This document shows positions 1-9,765 of a DNA stretch of 64,000 nt, one piece after another. How positions within the stretch are numbered: position 1 is the stretch's first letter; each line of letters opens with the position of its first letter. Where the stretch lies: contig JBAKBP010004434.1 in the NCBI GenBank assembly GCA_037953745.1, forward strand, positions 62,001 through 126,000, written 5' to 3'. The position numbers and the translations under genes are program-made. The stretch comes from Lithodes maja. Taxonomy: Eukaryota; Arthropoda; Malacostraca; Decapoda; Lithodidae. The notes below the pieces were generated by a model. The model was not told the origin of the DNA. It made no database searches and saw nothing but the letters and a program-made list of their open reading frames with translations.

Positions 1-153
1 CGAGACCTTTGCAGAGATACAAAGAACATAGTTATACGTTGTCACACTCAATATAAGCAGCCAGCACGGTACACGGTACACGGCACCGCGGCGGTACAGT
101 GGAGTACCAAGGAGTACAATCAGGTTGCGTTGCTACGCACTGGGTGCGTCACA
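1..153 (-). repeat. 3' LTR of element A (partial, window-truncated)
   Basis: This is the terminal part of the LTR, ending in GGGTGCGTCACA just before the C-rich PPT complement. It includes a short GC-rich run of CGGTACA/CGGCACC units that is the same in the 5' LTR of A and differs in B, C and D. All 153 visible bases match 7423-7575. Confidence 0.93.
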
Positions 154-164
154 GCCCCCCCAAG
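154..164 (-). other. Polypurine tract of element A
   Basis: On the minus strand CTTGGGGGGGC lies directly before the 3' LTR. This is the expected place and composition for the plus-strand primer of reverse transcription. The same tract occurs in B, C and D, and a variant (CTTGGGCGGGG) in element F. Confidence 0.85.
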
Positions 165-434
165 ATTTTAGATAATCGACCTTAGAAGCATTATCAAAAT
201 CTGACAGGCAACCAACCGACCTGCTACCCGTAGCTGCCACTAATTGCAAAAGGTGCACAACAACTGAAGTGTGAATTATACATAAAACACAATATCGCAT
301 GCATCATGCTACAACAATAAAGACTTACAAAACTAAAAAAAAAAATTCTCGTTTATTTTATTGTTTTATAATCTTTTTGGACGGCGTTATGATAGCCTAA
401 TTTTACTCCTGCTCAACCCACACACCGTGCACGA

Positions 435-3400
435 CTATCCTGGATCATCAACCCTTGATAGACAATCTGCTATCACGTTCTCACTCCCGGCAATATGCTG
501 AATGTTGAGATTATACTCTTGGAGCATTAGGGACCACCTGGTCAACCGCATATTCCGATTGTGAAACTGATTTAGGAATTTCAAGGGATGATGGTCCGTA
601 TAAATCGTCACTACCGGGCCGTAGGCTGGAACATAAACTTCGAAATGTTTGAGCGACAAAACGATAGCAAGAAGCTCCTTCTCTATAGTCGAGTAATTCC
701 TTTGTGCCGAATTAAACTTGCGAGAAAAGAAGCTCACTGGGTGTTCCAAGCCCTCGGAATCAGTCTGCAGTAACACTGCCCCGGCACCCACACCGCTGGC
801 ATCAGTCGCCAGCTGAAAACTCCTGGAGAAGTCTGGGGCTCTCAAAATCGGATGTGTACACAGCAGGTGCTTGACTAGGTCGAAAGCCCTCTGACACTCC
901 GCAGCCCAACAGAACTTCACTGACTTCGACAGTAGATCAGTTAACGGTGCTAAGACAGTAGAGTATCCCCGGATGAAGCGCCGATAATAGCCTATCATAC
1001 CTAGGAACCGCATGACCTGGCGCTTAGTGGTGGGCCTGGGAAACATATTGATAGCCTGTATCTTGCTCAGGGGGGGGCACACCCGGCCTAACCCGACCAC
1101 GAAGCCAAGATACTGCACAGTAGCCTTTACAAACTCGCACTTCCTCAGGTTCACCACCAGCCCAGCATCGTGCAACTTCCCAAACAGGGTCTCTAAGTGC
1201 CTTAGGTGATTTTCAAAATCGTCATCATACACTATCACGTCATCAAGGTAGACCGTGCAGTTAGGGATTTCGTCACAAATATCGTTCATCAGGTTCTGAA
1301 ACGTGGCAGGTGCGTTCTTAAGCCCATAAGGCATTACGTTACATTGGTAGGTCTTGCCATCTACCACAAAACCACAAACTTGCTTAGCTCGGTCCGACAG
1401 GGGTACTTGCCAGTAGCCTTTTACAAGATCAATTTTAGTAAGGTACTTTGCATTCCCTATCTTGTCCACGCTGTCGTCAACTCGAGGCAAAGGGTAAGGG
1501 TTGGTAGTGGTCAAGCCATTTAGCCTACGAAAATCTATGCAGAACCGCACCTTGCCGTCAGGTTTTGGCTGCAACGTGACGGGTGATGTCCACTTCACAT
1601 AACCTTCAGTGATCATCCCTCTCTCAACCATGTACTTTAACTCCTCCCGTAAAGCTGGCAACTTTACCGGGGGCACACGGTAGGGCACTGACTTGAAGGG
1701 CACATTATCACCGACGTCCACGTCGTGCGTTACCTGAGTAGTGAGACCTGGGTGTTCGGCGAAAACAGAGGGGTATGACCTGAACAGGCCTAGGACAGCA
1801 GCACCCTGGTGCTCAGGCAGGTGACTTACAGCTTGCCTAGCCTCTTGTTCAGTATTCCCCGCCCACTGTTCCGCGGAAATGACACAGTCCCAGCTATCCT
1901 CCTCAGCAGCATGACTGTCCCCACCTCCTTCTCCACCCTGGCCGCTGCAGGCCAGCACAGGGACAGTGAGAGGCTCTGAGGGGCGTCTCACATACTCTTT
2001 CATGAGGTTAACATGACATAACTGATGTTTTTTTCTACGGTCAGGTGTAGCAACGAGATAATCAAGGTCGGACAGTTTCTTAGCCACCACATACGGCCCA
2101 ATGAACTTGGCAGAAAGGGGGTGTCCAGGCAAAGGTAAAAGCAACATTACCTCCTGACCCACCGAAAACTCCCGAAGCTTCACCTTGGCGTCATACTGGT
2201 GCTTCATGACCGCCTGTGCATTAACCAAGTTATTACCTGCCGCTGCCATGCAACCTATAAGTCTCTCCCGGCTCTCAAGGATATATTTAAGTACAGACCC
2301 CGGCTTCTCTTCGCCCTCCCAGATCTCTTTCACCATACTTAAAGGTCCTCTCACATTATGGCCAAAGACTAGTTGATTTGGACTGAACCCCAGGCTCTCT
2401 CCTGGGACTTCACGTGCAGCGAACAGAACATACGGCAGACCCAAATCCCAATCAGTGTCATGTTCTGCACAGTAACAGCGTAGCATACTCTTCAGGGTCG
2501 AGTGCCACCGCTCCAAGACTCCCTGACTCTCGGGATGGTAGGCTGACGACACTACAGAACATATACCGTGCAACTGAAGGGTTTGCTTGAACAATTTGTA
2601 TGTAAAATTGCTCCCCTGGTCTGACTGCACCTCACGTGGAAATCCATAACGGGAACAGAACAATAATAAGTTTTTAACAACTGCCTTTGCCGAGCCGTTT
2701 CTCATGGGGTATGCGTCCGGGTATCTCGTAGCCACATCCATGATTGTCAACAGGAATTTATTGCCACTACTAGTAGGCGGGAAAGGGCCAACCAAATCTA
2801 CTACAACTTTGCTGAACGGAGGCCCGGTGACAGGTATGGGAAACAAAGGTGCCTTCGGGATGGTCTGGTTAGGCTTCCCCGTTGTCTGGCAGGTCGCACA
2901 CCCAGCCACCCATGCACAGACATCAGCCTTGACCCCAGGCCACCAGAAAAACCTGCCCAATGCCGCCAATGTTTTGGTTACCCCCAAATGACCCGCCACC
3001 GGCACATCATGCGCCAGACACAATAAGGACTCTCTATACTTATTTGGAACAACCACCTGGTCTACTACCCTCGCACCGCCCTCCCACTTCGATTTGGGGT
3101 CTAGAAATCTGCGGTACAATATCCTGTTGAGCCTAAAGAAATCTCCCGGCTTCGCATCCCCATCTTCCTCCAACTCTATGGCACCATTGCTATAACGAGC
3201 TAGGCTAGCGTCTTGCAGCTGCTGCTCACTAATGTCCCTGGGCGTCAATGCATCAAGATGGTTTTGTAATAAGACATTACCCCGGCTAGTAGGCTCTACT
3301 GCCTTAGTGGCTCTCGCTACAGCTCTTGCCTCACGCGAAGTCTTACCCAACTCTGCCTTGTTACACACCATATCTGGGCCAGAGTCAACTCCCGTGTTTA

Positions 3401-5540
3401 TTATAGGTCCAAGTACCGAATCACCGAGAAGTGCAGCAGAATCAATGTCCCTTTTCCTGCCCTTAGCAACCTTCTCCTGATCCTTCCTCCACTGTCCCCG
3501 AGGTTGAGTGCTAGGCTGTGCAGGAGCCGCAGAGCGAGATCGGGTTACCACACAGGCCATCTTATCCTGTTGGCACCTCCCAACCCATTCCCGATTCTCA
3601 CCATCCACGTCGGCCGCCCTCTCGGCAACGACTAAGGGTGGAGTCCCGGAAGTGGACACCGCAAAGTCGTTGCCGAGAAGAAGGTCGACGCCCTCAACTG
3701 GCAAACACTCAACGATCCCTACATCCAGCTCCCTGCACACCTCTCCCACTCTCAACTCCAACCTCACAAGTGGGTATGACCTCGTAGCATTTATACCCTG
3801 CACCACAACAACTCTGGCCGCATTTATCGGTTTCCCTGTGAAGTTCCTCAACAAAGTTTGCGAAGCCCCCGTATCCCTCAGCAAGTCAACCCTCCGTAGT
3901 TCACTCCCCCAGCTCACAAACCCGTGTCCCCGATGGTCACAGAAAGTGTCCCGGACAGGTGTCGAGCCTTCCGTACGCTTCTTTACCGCGTGTGCCTCAG
4001 CTGCTGACAACCTACCCCGGGCAGTTGCTGCAGCCTTCAGAGACACACCGATACTGTGAACCAATGACACCGGCTTAGCGGGAGTGTTACTAGGGCACTC
4101 ACGTGAATAATGGCCTAGCTTCTGACATTTGTAACATTTCACATCCCCAATGGGCTTCTTCCCTTGTGCGGGCGAAGAAGGGGCCTGACCTTTAGTAAAC
4201 GGGAGAGGCTTGTGTTTGTAGGTGTTATTAGGTGCAATGCATTTAGTGTGGTTATGTGTGTCATAGGATTTGTTATTATCGAAAACTCTGGTGGGTGGGG
4301 TATAGCGCCCCTTCTGCCCTGACTCAGCCCTCTGAGCGGCACCGCAACCACGAATCAATGATAATCTGAGGTCTGCCATCTTGGCAGCCTCCTCTACTGT
4401 CTTGGGACATTTTTCCTTAATGTTCAGCGTTAGATCGGTTCCAGTACATTTGTAAAACTGTTCCAGATAGAAAAGTTGCTTAATTTCCTCAGCCGACTCT
4501 GCGTGCTCGGACCGAAACCAGTTATTACCTGCATCTGTTAAGTCCTGTGCGTGCTCCATAAAACTGACGTCGCTCTTCTTATTCACGCCACGGAACTTCA
4601 ATCTATAAGTTTCGGGTTGCAGTTCGTAGGCCCGGAGCACAGCCTCCTTCACCAGTCCATACACTACACTCTCGTCCAGTGACAGTGCATCGTAGGCTTT
4701 CAACCCCTTACCCACTAGACGTGATGAAACTAATGCTGCCCATTTAACCTCCGGCCAGTCATACTCACGACACTTCTTTTCGAAACGAGCAAAAAACTCA
4801 GTCACTGCTGTCTCATCAAATGCGGGTACTAACTTAATTAAATGCGAAAGTGAGTCTGTAACCCAGTGCCCACCACCGAGATGACGCCCCGTGGTCTCTA
4901 CTCTAGACTTCTCGACATCCATTTCAGCCTGGTACCTGGTTGCATCCTGATTGGCTTGGATTCTAGCAACCTCTATGCGTTCTATACTAGCCTGTTGTAT
5001 CTGTATCTGAGTCTCCTGCAGCTTAAACTTAGCTAGTTCTAGCTGAAATAACATCTCAGGAGACAGGCCTGGGGGGGGAGAGCACAAAATGGGGGATCCA
5101 CACCGAGACGTGTTTACGGGTAAGCCAGCTTGCCCTTGAGAACCCTCCTGCTGCATCGTGCTAAGACTCGCTGGCTGAGGGCCCAGCTCAGGGGTAGAGT
5201 GGAATGGAGGCTTGGAGGGAACCCCCCAAGACCCCACTCCACCCACCGCCCCATCGCCATCACCCAACAAACATGCCACCAAATTCTTCTTGGGCCAACT
5301 GTCAGGACAGTCCCGCCCCAAAACCGTGGCTAAACAGCGAAGACCGTAACAATCAATAGCCTGCAGGCGCTGTTCGGTCAAAGGTGTCTGCAAAAATGCC
5401 CGGGCATCCCTCTCTCCACTTATAACACTCCCCTCCCTAAACATCTGTTGTACTTGCTGGTTACTAGGCTGTACCGTGTTATCCTCCCCCGTAAATGATG
5501 AGTCATTAGACATAGTGCTGGTTATACAATTGCTGTTCAT
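435..5540 (-). CDS. Gag-Pol polyprotein (Gag-PR-INT-RT-RNaseH), full-length
   Basis: A single 1701-residue frame encodes all proteins for retrotransposition. Visible in order: SAP-like helix-loop-helix (about 57-93), Gln-rich coiled coil (about 165-215), capsid with a WP...W...L core (about 232-330), SCAN-like segment with the LEQF core (about 335-395), CCHC zinc knuckle CYKCQKLGHYSREC (about 468), aspartic protease DTGASQ (about 555), integrase HHCC (about 845-885), integrase core D-X58-D-X35-E (about 914, 973, 1009), GPY/F module (about 1115), RT with YLDD (about 1430) and RNase H beginning ATDAS (about 1577). Integrase before RT is copia-like order, although the motifs are gypsy-type. No gag/pol frameshift is needed. 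The start is the ATG after a T-rich run, shared by all copies. Function is inferred from motifs; catalytic residues look intact. Confidence 0.95.
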   Translation of the reverse strand: MNSNCITSTMSNDSSFTGEDNTVQPSNQQVQQMFREGSVISGERDARAFLQTPLTEQRLQAIDCYGLRCLATVLGRDCPDSWPKKNLVACLLGDGDGAVGGVGSWGVPSKPPFHSTPELGPQPASLSTMQQEGSQGQAGLPVNTSRCGSPILCSPPPGLSPEMLFQLELAKFKLQETQIQIQQASIERIEVARIQANQDATRYQAEMDVEKSRVETTGRHLGGGHWVTDSLSHLIKLVPAFDETAVTEFFARFEKKCREYDWPEVKWAALVSSRLVGKGLKAYDALSLDESVVYGLVKEAVLRAYELQPETYRLKFRGVNKKSDVSFMEHAQDLTDAGNNWFRSEHAESAEEIKQLFYLEQFYKCTGTDLTLNIKEKCPKTVEEAAKMADLRLSLIRGCGAAQRAESGQKGRYTPPTRVFDNNKSYDTHNHTKCIAPNNTYKHKPLPFTKGQAPSSPAQGKKPIGDVKCYKCQKLGHYSRECPSNTPAKPVSLVHSIGVSLKAAATARGRLSAAEAHAVKKRTEGSTPVRDTFCDHRGHGFVSWGSELRRVDLLRDTGASQTLLRNFTGKPINAARVVVVQGINATRSYPLVRLELRVGEVCRELDVGIVECLPVEGVDLLLGNDFAVSTSGTPPLVVAERAADVDGENREWVGRCQQDKMACVVTRSRSAAPAQPSTQPRGQWRKDQEKVAKGRKRDIDSAALLGDSVLGPIINTGVDSGPDMVCNKAELGKTSREARAVARATKAVEPTSRGNVLLQNHLDALTPRDISEQQLQDASLARYSNGAIELEEDGDAKPGDFFRLNRILYRRFLDPKSKWEGGARVVDQVVVPNKYRESLLCLAHDVPVAGHLGVTKTLAALGRFFWWPGVKADVCAWVAGCATCQTTGKPNQTIPKAPLFPIPVTGPPFSKVVVDLVGPFPPTSSGNKFLLTIMDVATRYPDAYPMRNGSAKAVVKNLLLFCSRYGFPREVQSDQGSNFTYKLFKQTLQLHGICSVVSSAYHPESQGVLERWHSTLKSMLRCYCAEHDTDWDLGLPYVLFAAREVPGESLGFSPNQLVFGHNVRGPLSMVKEIWEGEEKPGSVLKYILESRERLIGCMAAAGNNLVNAQAVMKHQYDAKVKLREFSVGQEVMLLLPLPGHPLSAKFIGPYVVAKKLSDLDYLVATPDRRKKHQLCHVNLMKEYVRRPSEPLTVPVLACSGQGGEGGGDSHAAEEDSWDCVISAEQWAGNTEQEARQAVSHLPEHQGAAVLGLFRSYPSVFAEHPGLTTQVTHDVDVGDNVPFKSVPYRVPPVKLPALREELKYMVERGMITEGYVKWTSPVTLQPKPDGKVRFCIDFRRLNGLTTTNPYPLPRVDDSVDKIGNAKYLTKIDLVKGYWQVPLSDRAKQVCGFVVDGKTYQCNVMPYGLKNAPATFQNLMNDICDEIPNCTVYLDDVIVYDDDFENHLRHLETLFGKLHDAGLVVNLRKCEFVKATVQYLGFVVGLGRVCPPLSKIQAINMFPRPTTKRQVMRFLGMIGYYRRFIRGYSTVLAPLTDLLSKSVKFCWAAECQRAFDLVKHLLCTHPILRAPDFSRSFQLATDASGVGAGAVLLQTDSEGLEHPVSFFSRKFNSAQRNYSTIEKELLAIVLSLKHFEVYVPAYGPVVTIYTDHHPLKFLNQFHNRNMRLTRWSLMLQEYNLNIQHIAGSENVIADCLSRVDDPG

Positions 5541-5767
5541 AAAAAAAAAAGAAGTGCTTATTACTAATTGCAGTCTCGACTCACAAAATGTTAAAGATGC
5601 TTGAATGACTCTACTCTAGACACCCCCAACGAAACAATCTGCAAGTCCACCAATACAATAATGACACAATAAAAATTCCTCCAATATGCAAGAAAATTCT
5701 AGCCAGCTCTACTAGGTAGCATAGAATAGTTCTCCAAAAAACATGTGATAGGATACTACTGAATCTT

Positions 5768-5781
5768 GTGCAAGGTCGCCA
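5768..5781 (-). other. Primer binding site of element A
   Basis: TGGCGACCTTGCAC on the minus strand begins three bases (AAA) after the 5' LTR. The leading TGG would pair with the CCA end of a tRNA. It resembles the arginine-tRNA type PBS of some insect gypsy elements in its first eight bases, but the tRNA cannot be named from this window. Confidence 0.75.
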
Positions 5782-5784
5782 TTT

Positions 5785-7575
5785 TGTTACGGCTGGATCG
5801 GCAATACATATTCGGGATTCTTGATCGTAGGACAGAAATGGCTTATGTGACAACGACACGCTCGATTCCAGTCCCAAATACTATATGCTCCAGACAACAA
5901 AAGCACCAACGCCCTACAGAGTTATCGTCTATGGTAACGAGGTACCTTAACTTGGCGAAAGTGTACAACAGGGGTAGGCTATGAGGCTAAACTCCCTCAG
6001 ACATTTATAGGTTACGTTATGACTAAAGAAATGCAATACTCAAGAAACTACGTTAATATTAAGCCTCTAATAATGTAGAATAGAAGCAGGCTAAAGGTAT
6101 GACAGTGAAATGCTAAATGACAAATGTACACGCCTACTTGAAAGCGCGTGCACTAGAATAACTGTCCCCTACTAACATGCACTAGCATGTAGCATACAAG
6201 ATGTTCATGATCCAGTAGATACCTAATAATACACATGGAAGGAACATAAACAGTAGTCACTTATTGTAATAATGAATCTATACTTGGAATAACTAAAAGG
6301 TTGCAGGCAACAGTACTGCGCCGGTAGCCTACTACCGCATAGGCTACTTCGCTTCTCTCACTCTGTCTCCCCTCTGAGTCCGTATGCGCCCTACGCAACG
6401 GAACTCCGGACACAGCAGCAAAACGACAGTGCAGTTAATTGATACATGAAAGTATTAATAGTGTTGTCTTGTGTGTGAGTAATGTGTATTGTAAAGTGTT
6501 ATATACATAAACTTAAAGAGAGCTGCAATGCATAGTAAAATAAAGATATCACCCACTCATCATCCCCATGTGTTCTAGCTAGCAGGCCAAGTCACAGGAA
6601 CAACGAGTCCCAGCACCGAAAGCGAGAACCCAGGAAAAGACTGTAGAGAACACAAGGACAGATAAATTACGTTACTCTACTATACCGGCACTACGAGCGA
6701 GCTGTAGTCTCTGGTACTGCACTCGCTCCTGGCTCGGTAGGCAAATCAAGGCTAAGTCCTCGCCCCTCTACAGACAACTCCTGGGCATGGTCGGGCTCTT
6801 ACACATGGCACTAGTCTAGTCACAAATTGGATGATGAGCTGGGCATATAACTTGTGAACATGTAGAACGTTCACCAACTATCCTCATCAAGAAGATCGCT
6901 GTTCACATTAACCCCTTAAATCTAATACATGTAAATATATGCTTGTCCTAAGAGTAATACGAGAGGTGAGTGCTGAAACTCCTTTAGGACCTCAAGGGAA
7001 GGGTATGCATTTAAATAGAGAGAAGAATGAAATGAGAGTAATGTCGTCAGAGAGAAAGAGTGCAACCGTGAGAAATTGGGAGAGAGGGCAAGGGATGTTA
7101 GAATCTCAAAGGTTCTAGGCAACCTGATCATGGAACACACAGCGAGCCTCCATGCAATGTGCAGTACGACAACATGGGCAGCCCAGGCAGCATATGCAGG
7201 CGGCAATGTACTACCAACCCTGTCGCACCTAGCTATAAGCGCAGGGCTGCCAACCGGTCCATACGTCTGGCAACCATTGCTACCCTCTCGCTCTGAAGTC
7301 TAACTCACTCTCTCTCTCTGAATTCCTATTGTCTTATCTATCAACTTCTCTATTGATACTACATATTAAATGGAAGGTCTCGACATGGCTTAAAACAAAA
7401 CCCACCACTGGTTAGCACATGACGAGACCTTTGCAGAGATACAAAGAACATAGTTATACGTTGTCACACTCAATATAAGCAGCCAGCACGGTACACGGTA
7501 CACGGCACCGCGGCGGTACAGTGGAGTACCAAGGAGTACAATCAGGTTGCGTTGCTACGCACTGGGTGCGTCACA
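5785..7575 (-). repeat. 5' LTR of element A (1791 bp)
   Basis: The plus strand starts TGTTACGGCTGG and ends GTGCGTCACA, so ends are TG...CA with an imperfect short inverted repeat. It lacks the block CCCCCCGGCAGCG...GCGCA seen near the same place in B, C and D, which accounts for most of its shorter length. The LTR should hold promoter and polyadenylation signals, but none is distinctive enough to mark. Short ORFs in it recur in every copy and are not supported as genes. Confidence 0.93.

Positions 7576-7657
<82 letters not shown>
7576..7657. repeat. (TA)n microsatellite between elements A and B
   Basis: About 82 bases of nearly pure TA separate the 5' LTR of A from the 3' LTR of B. There is no other sequence between the two elements. 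Confidence 0.97.
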
Positions 7658-9484
7658 TGTTACGGCTGGATCGGCAATACATATTCGGGATTCTTGATCG
7701 TAGGACAGAAATGGCTTATGTGACAACGACACGCTCGATTCCAGTCCCAAATACTATATGCTCCAGACAACAAAAGCACCAACGCCCTACAGAGTTATCG
7801 TCTATGGTAACGAGGTACCTTAACTCGGCGAAAGTGTACAACAGGGGTAGGCTATGAGGCTAAACTCCCTCAGACATTTATAGGTTACGTTATTACTAAA
7901 GAAATGCAATACTCAAGAAACTACGTTAATATTAAGCCTCTAATAATGTAGAATAGAAGCAGGCTAAAGGTATGACAGTGAAATGCTAAATGACAAATGT
8001 ACACGCCTACTTGAAAGCGCGTGCACTAGAATAACTGTCCCCTACTAACATGCACTAGCATGTAGCATACAAGATGTTCATGATCCAGTAGATACCTAAT
8101 AATACACATGGAAGGAACATAAATAGTAGTCACTTATTATAAGAATGAATCTATACTTGGAATAACTAAAAGGTTGCAGGCAACAGTACTGCGCCGGTAG
8201 CCTACTACCGCATAGGCTACTTCGCTTCTCTCACTCTGTCTCCCCTCTGAGTCCGTATGCGCCCTACGCAATAGAACTCCGGAAACAGCAGCAAAACGAC
8301 AGTGCAGTTAATTGATACATGAAAGTATTAATAGTGTTGTCTAGTGTGTGAGTAATGTGTATTGTAAAGTGTTATATACATAAACTTAAAGAGAGCTGCA
8401 ATGCATAGTAAAATAAAGATGTCACCCACTCATCATCCCCATGTGTTCTAGCTAGCAGGCCAAGTCACAGGAAAAACGAGTCCCAGCACCGAAAGCGAGA
8501 ACCCAGGAAAAGACTGCAGAGAACACAAGGACAGATAAATTACGTTACTCTACTATACCGGCACTACGAGCGAGCTGTAGTCTCTGGTACTGCACTCGCT
8601 CCTGGCTCGGTAGGCAAATCAAGGCTAAGTCCTCGCCCCTCTACAGACAACTCCTGGGCATGGTCGGGCTCTTACACATGGCACTAGTCTAGTCACAAAT
8701 TGGATGATGAGCTGGGCATATAACTCGTGAACATGTAGAACGTTCACCAACTATCCTCATCAAGAAGATCGCTGTTCACATTAACCCCTTAAATCTAATA
8801 CATGTAAATATATGCTTGTCCTAAGAGTAATACGAGAGGTGAGTGCTGAAACTCCTTTAGGACCTCAAGGGAAGGGTATGCATTTAAATAGAGAGAAGAA
8901 TGAAATGAGAGTAATGTCGTCAGAGAGAAAGAGTGCAACCGTGAGAAATTGGGAGAGAGGGCAAGGGATGTTAGAATCTCAAAGGTTCTAGGCAACCTGA
9001 TCATGGAACACACAGCGAGCCTCCAGGCAATGTGCAGTATGACAACATGGGCAACCCAGGCAGCATATGCAGGCGGCAATGGACTACCAACCCTGTCGCA
9101 CCTAGCTATAAGCGCAGGGCTGCCAACCGGTCCATACGTCTGGCAACCACCCCCCCGGCAGCGCGGCGCATTGCTACCCTCTCGCTCTGAAGTCTAACTC
9201 ACTCTCTCTCTCTGAATTCCTATTGTCTTATCTATCAACTTCTCTATTGATACTACATATTAAATGGAAGGTCTCGACATGGCTTAAAACAAAACCCACC
9301 ACTGGTTAGCACATGACGAGACCTTTGCAGAGATACAAAGAACATAGTTATACGTTGTCACACTCAATATAAGCAGCCAGCACGGCACAGCGGCACAGCG
9401 GCACCGCGGCACCGCACCGCGGCGGCACAGTGGAGTACCAAGGAGTACAATCAGGTTAAGTTGCCACGCACTGGGTGCGTCACA
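7658..9484 (-). repeat. 3' LTR of element B
   Basis: Starts TGTTACGG directly after the TA tract and ends GCGTCACA before the PPT. It is near-identical to 15108-16933; visible differences include a rearranged CGGCAC repeat close to the end. Confidence 0.94.
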
Positions 9485-9495
9485 GCCCCCCCAAG
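9485..9495 (-). other. Polypurine tract of element B
   Basis: Minus-strand CTTGGGGGGGC adjoins the 3' LTR, as in copy A. Confidence 0.85.
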
Positions 9496-9765
9496 ATTTT
9501 AGATAATCGACCTTAGAAGCATTATCAAAATCTGACAGGCAACCAACCGACCTGCTACCCTTAGCTGCCACTAATTGCAAAAGGTGCACAACAACTGAAG
9601 TGTGAATTATACATAAAACACAATATCGCATGCATCATGCTACAACAATAAAGACTTACAAAACTAAAAAAAAAAATTCTCGTTTATTTTATTGTTTTAC
9701 AATCTTTTTGGACGGCGTTATGATAGCCTAATTTTACTCCTGCTCAACCCACACACCGTGCACGA

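Larger units (their letters stand above)
1..7575 (-). mobile_element. Gmr1-like Ty3/gypsy LTR retrotransposon, copy A (left LTR cut by window edge)
   Basis: Element A reads right to left: 5' LTR (5785-7575), PBS (5768-5781), 240-base leader, one gag-pol frame (435-5540), a short 3' untranslated stretch (165-434), PPT (154-164) and the last 153 bases of the 3' LTR. Those 153 bases match the same part of the 5' LTR without a difference, which points to recent insertion. The right edge touches a (TA)n tract; the left edge is outside the window. It is the only one of the four copies with an unbroken gag-pol, so it is the best candidate for an autonomous master. The Gmr1-like assignment rests on gypsy-type domains in the order PR-INT-RT-RH. 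Confidence 0.93.

Noticed and set aside
3508..4059. Plus-strand ORFs of 60-190 aa inside the gag-pol regions, repeated in all copies
   Set aside because: They are antisense shadows of the long minus-strand gag-pol frame and recur only because the elements recur.
5611..5877. Small ORFs spanning LTR and leader (for example 5611-5877, 5766-5984, 6922-7206)
   Set aside because: They lie in LTR sequence, with no conserved domain, and change length with indels among copies.
7552..7857. ORF rich in Tyr-Ile repeats across the microsatellite
   Set aside because: It is a translation of (TA)n and differs at each site only by tract length.
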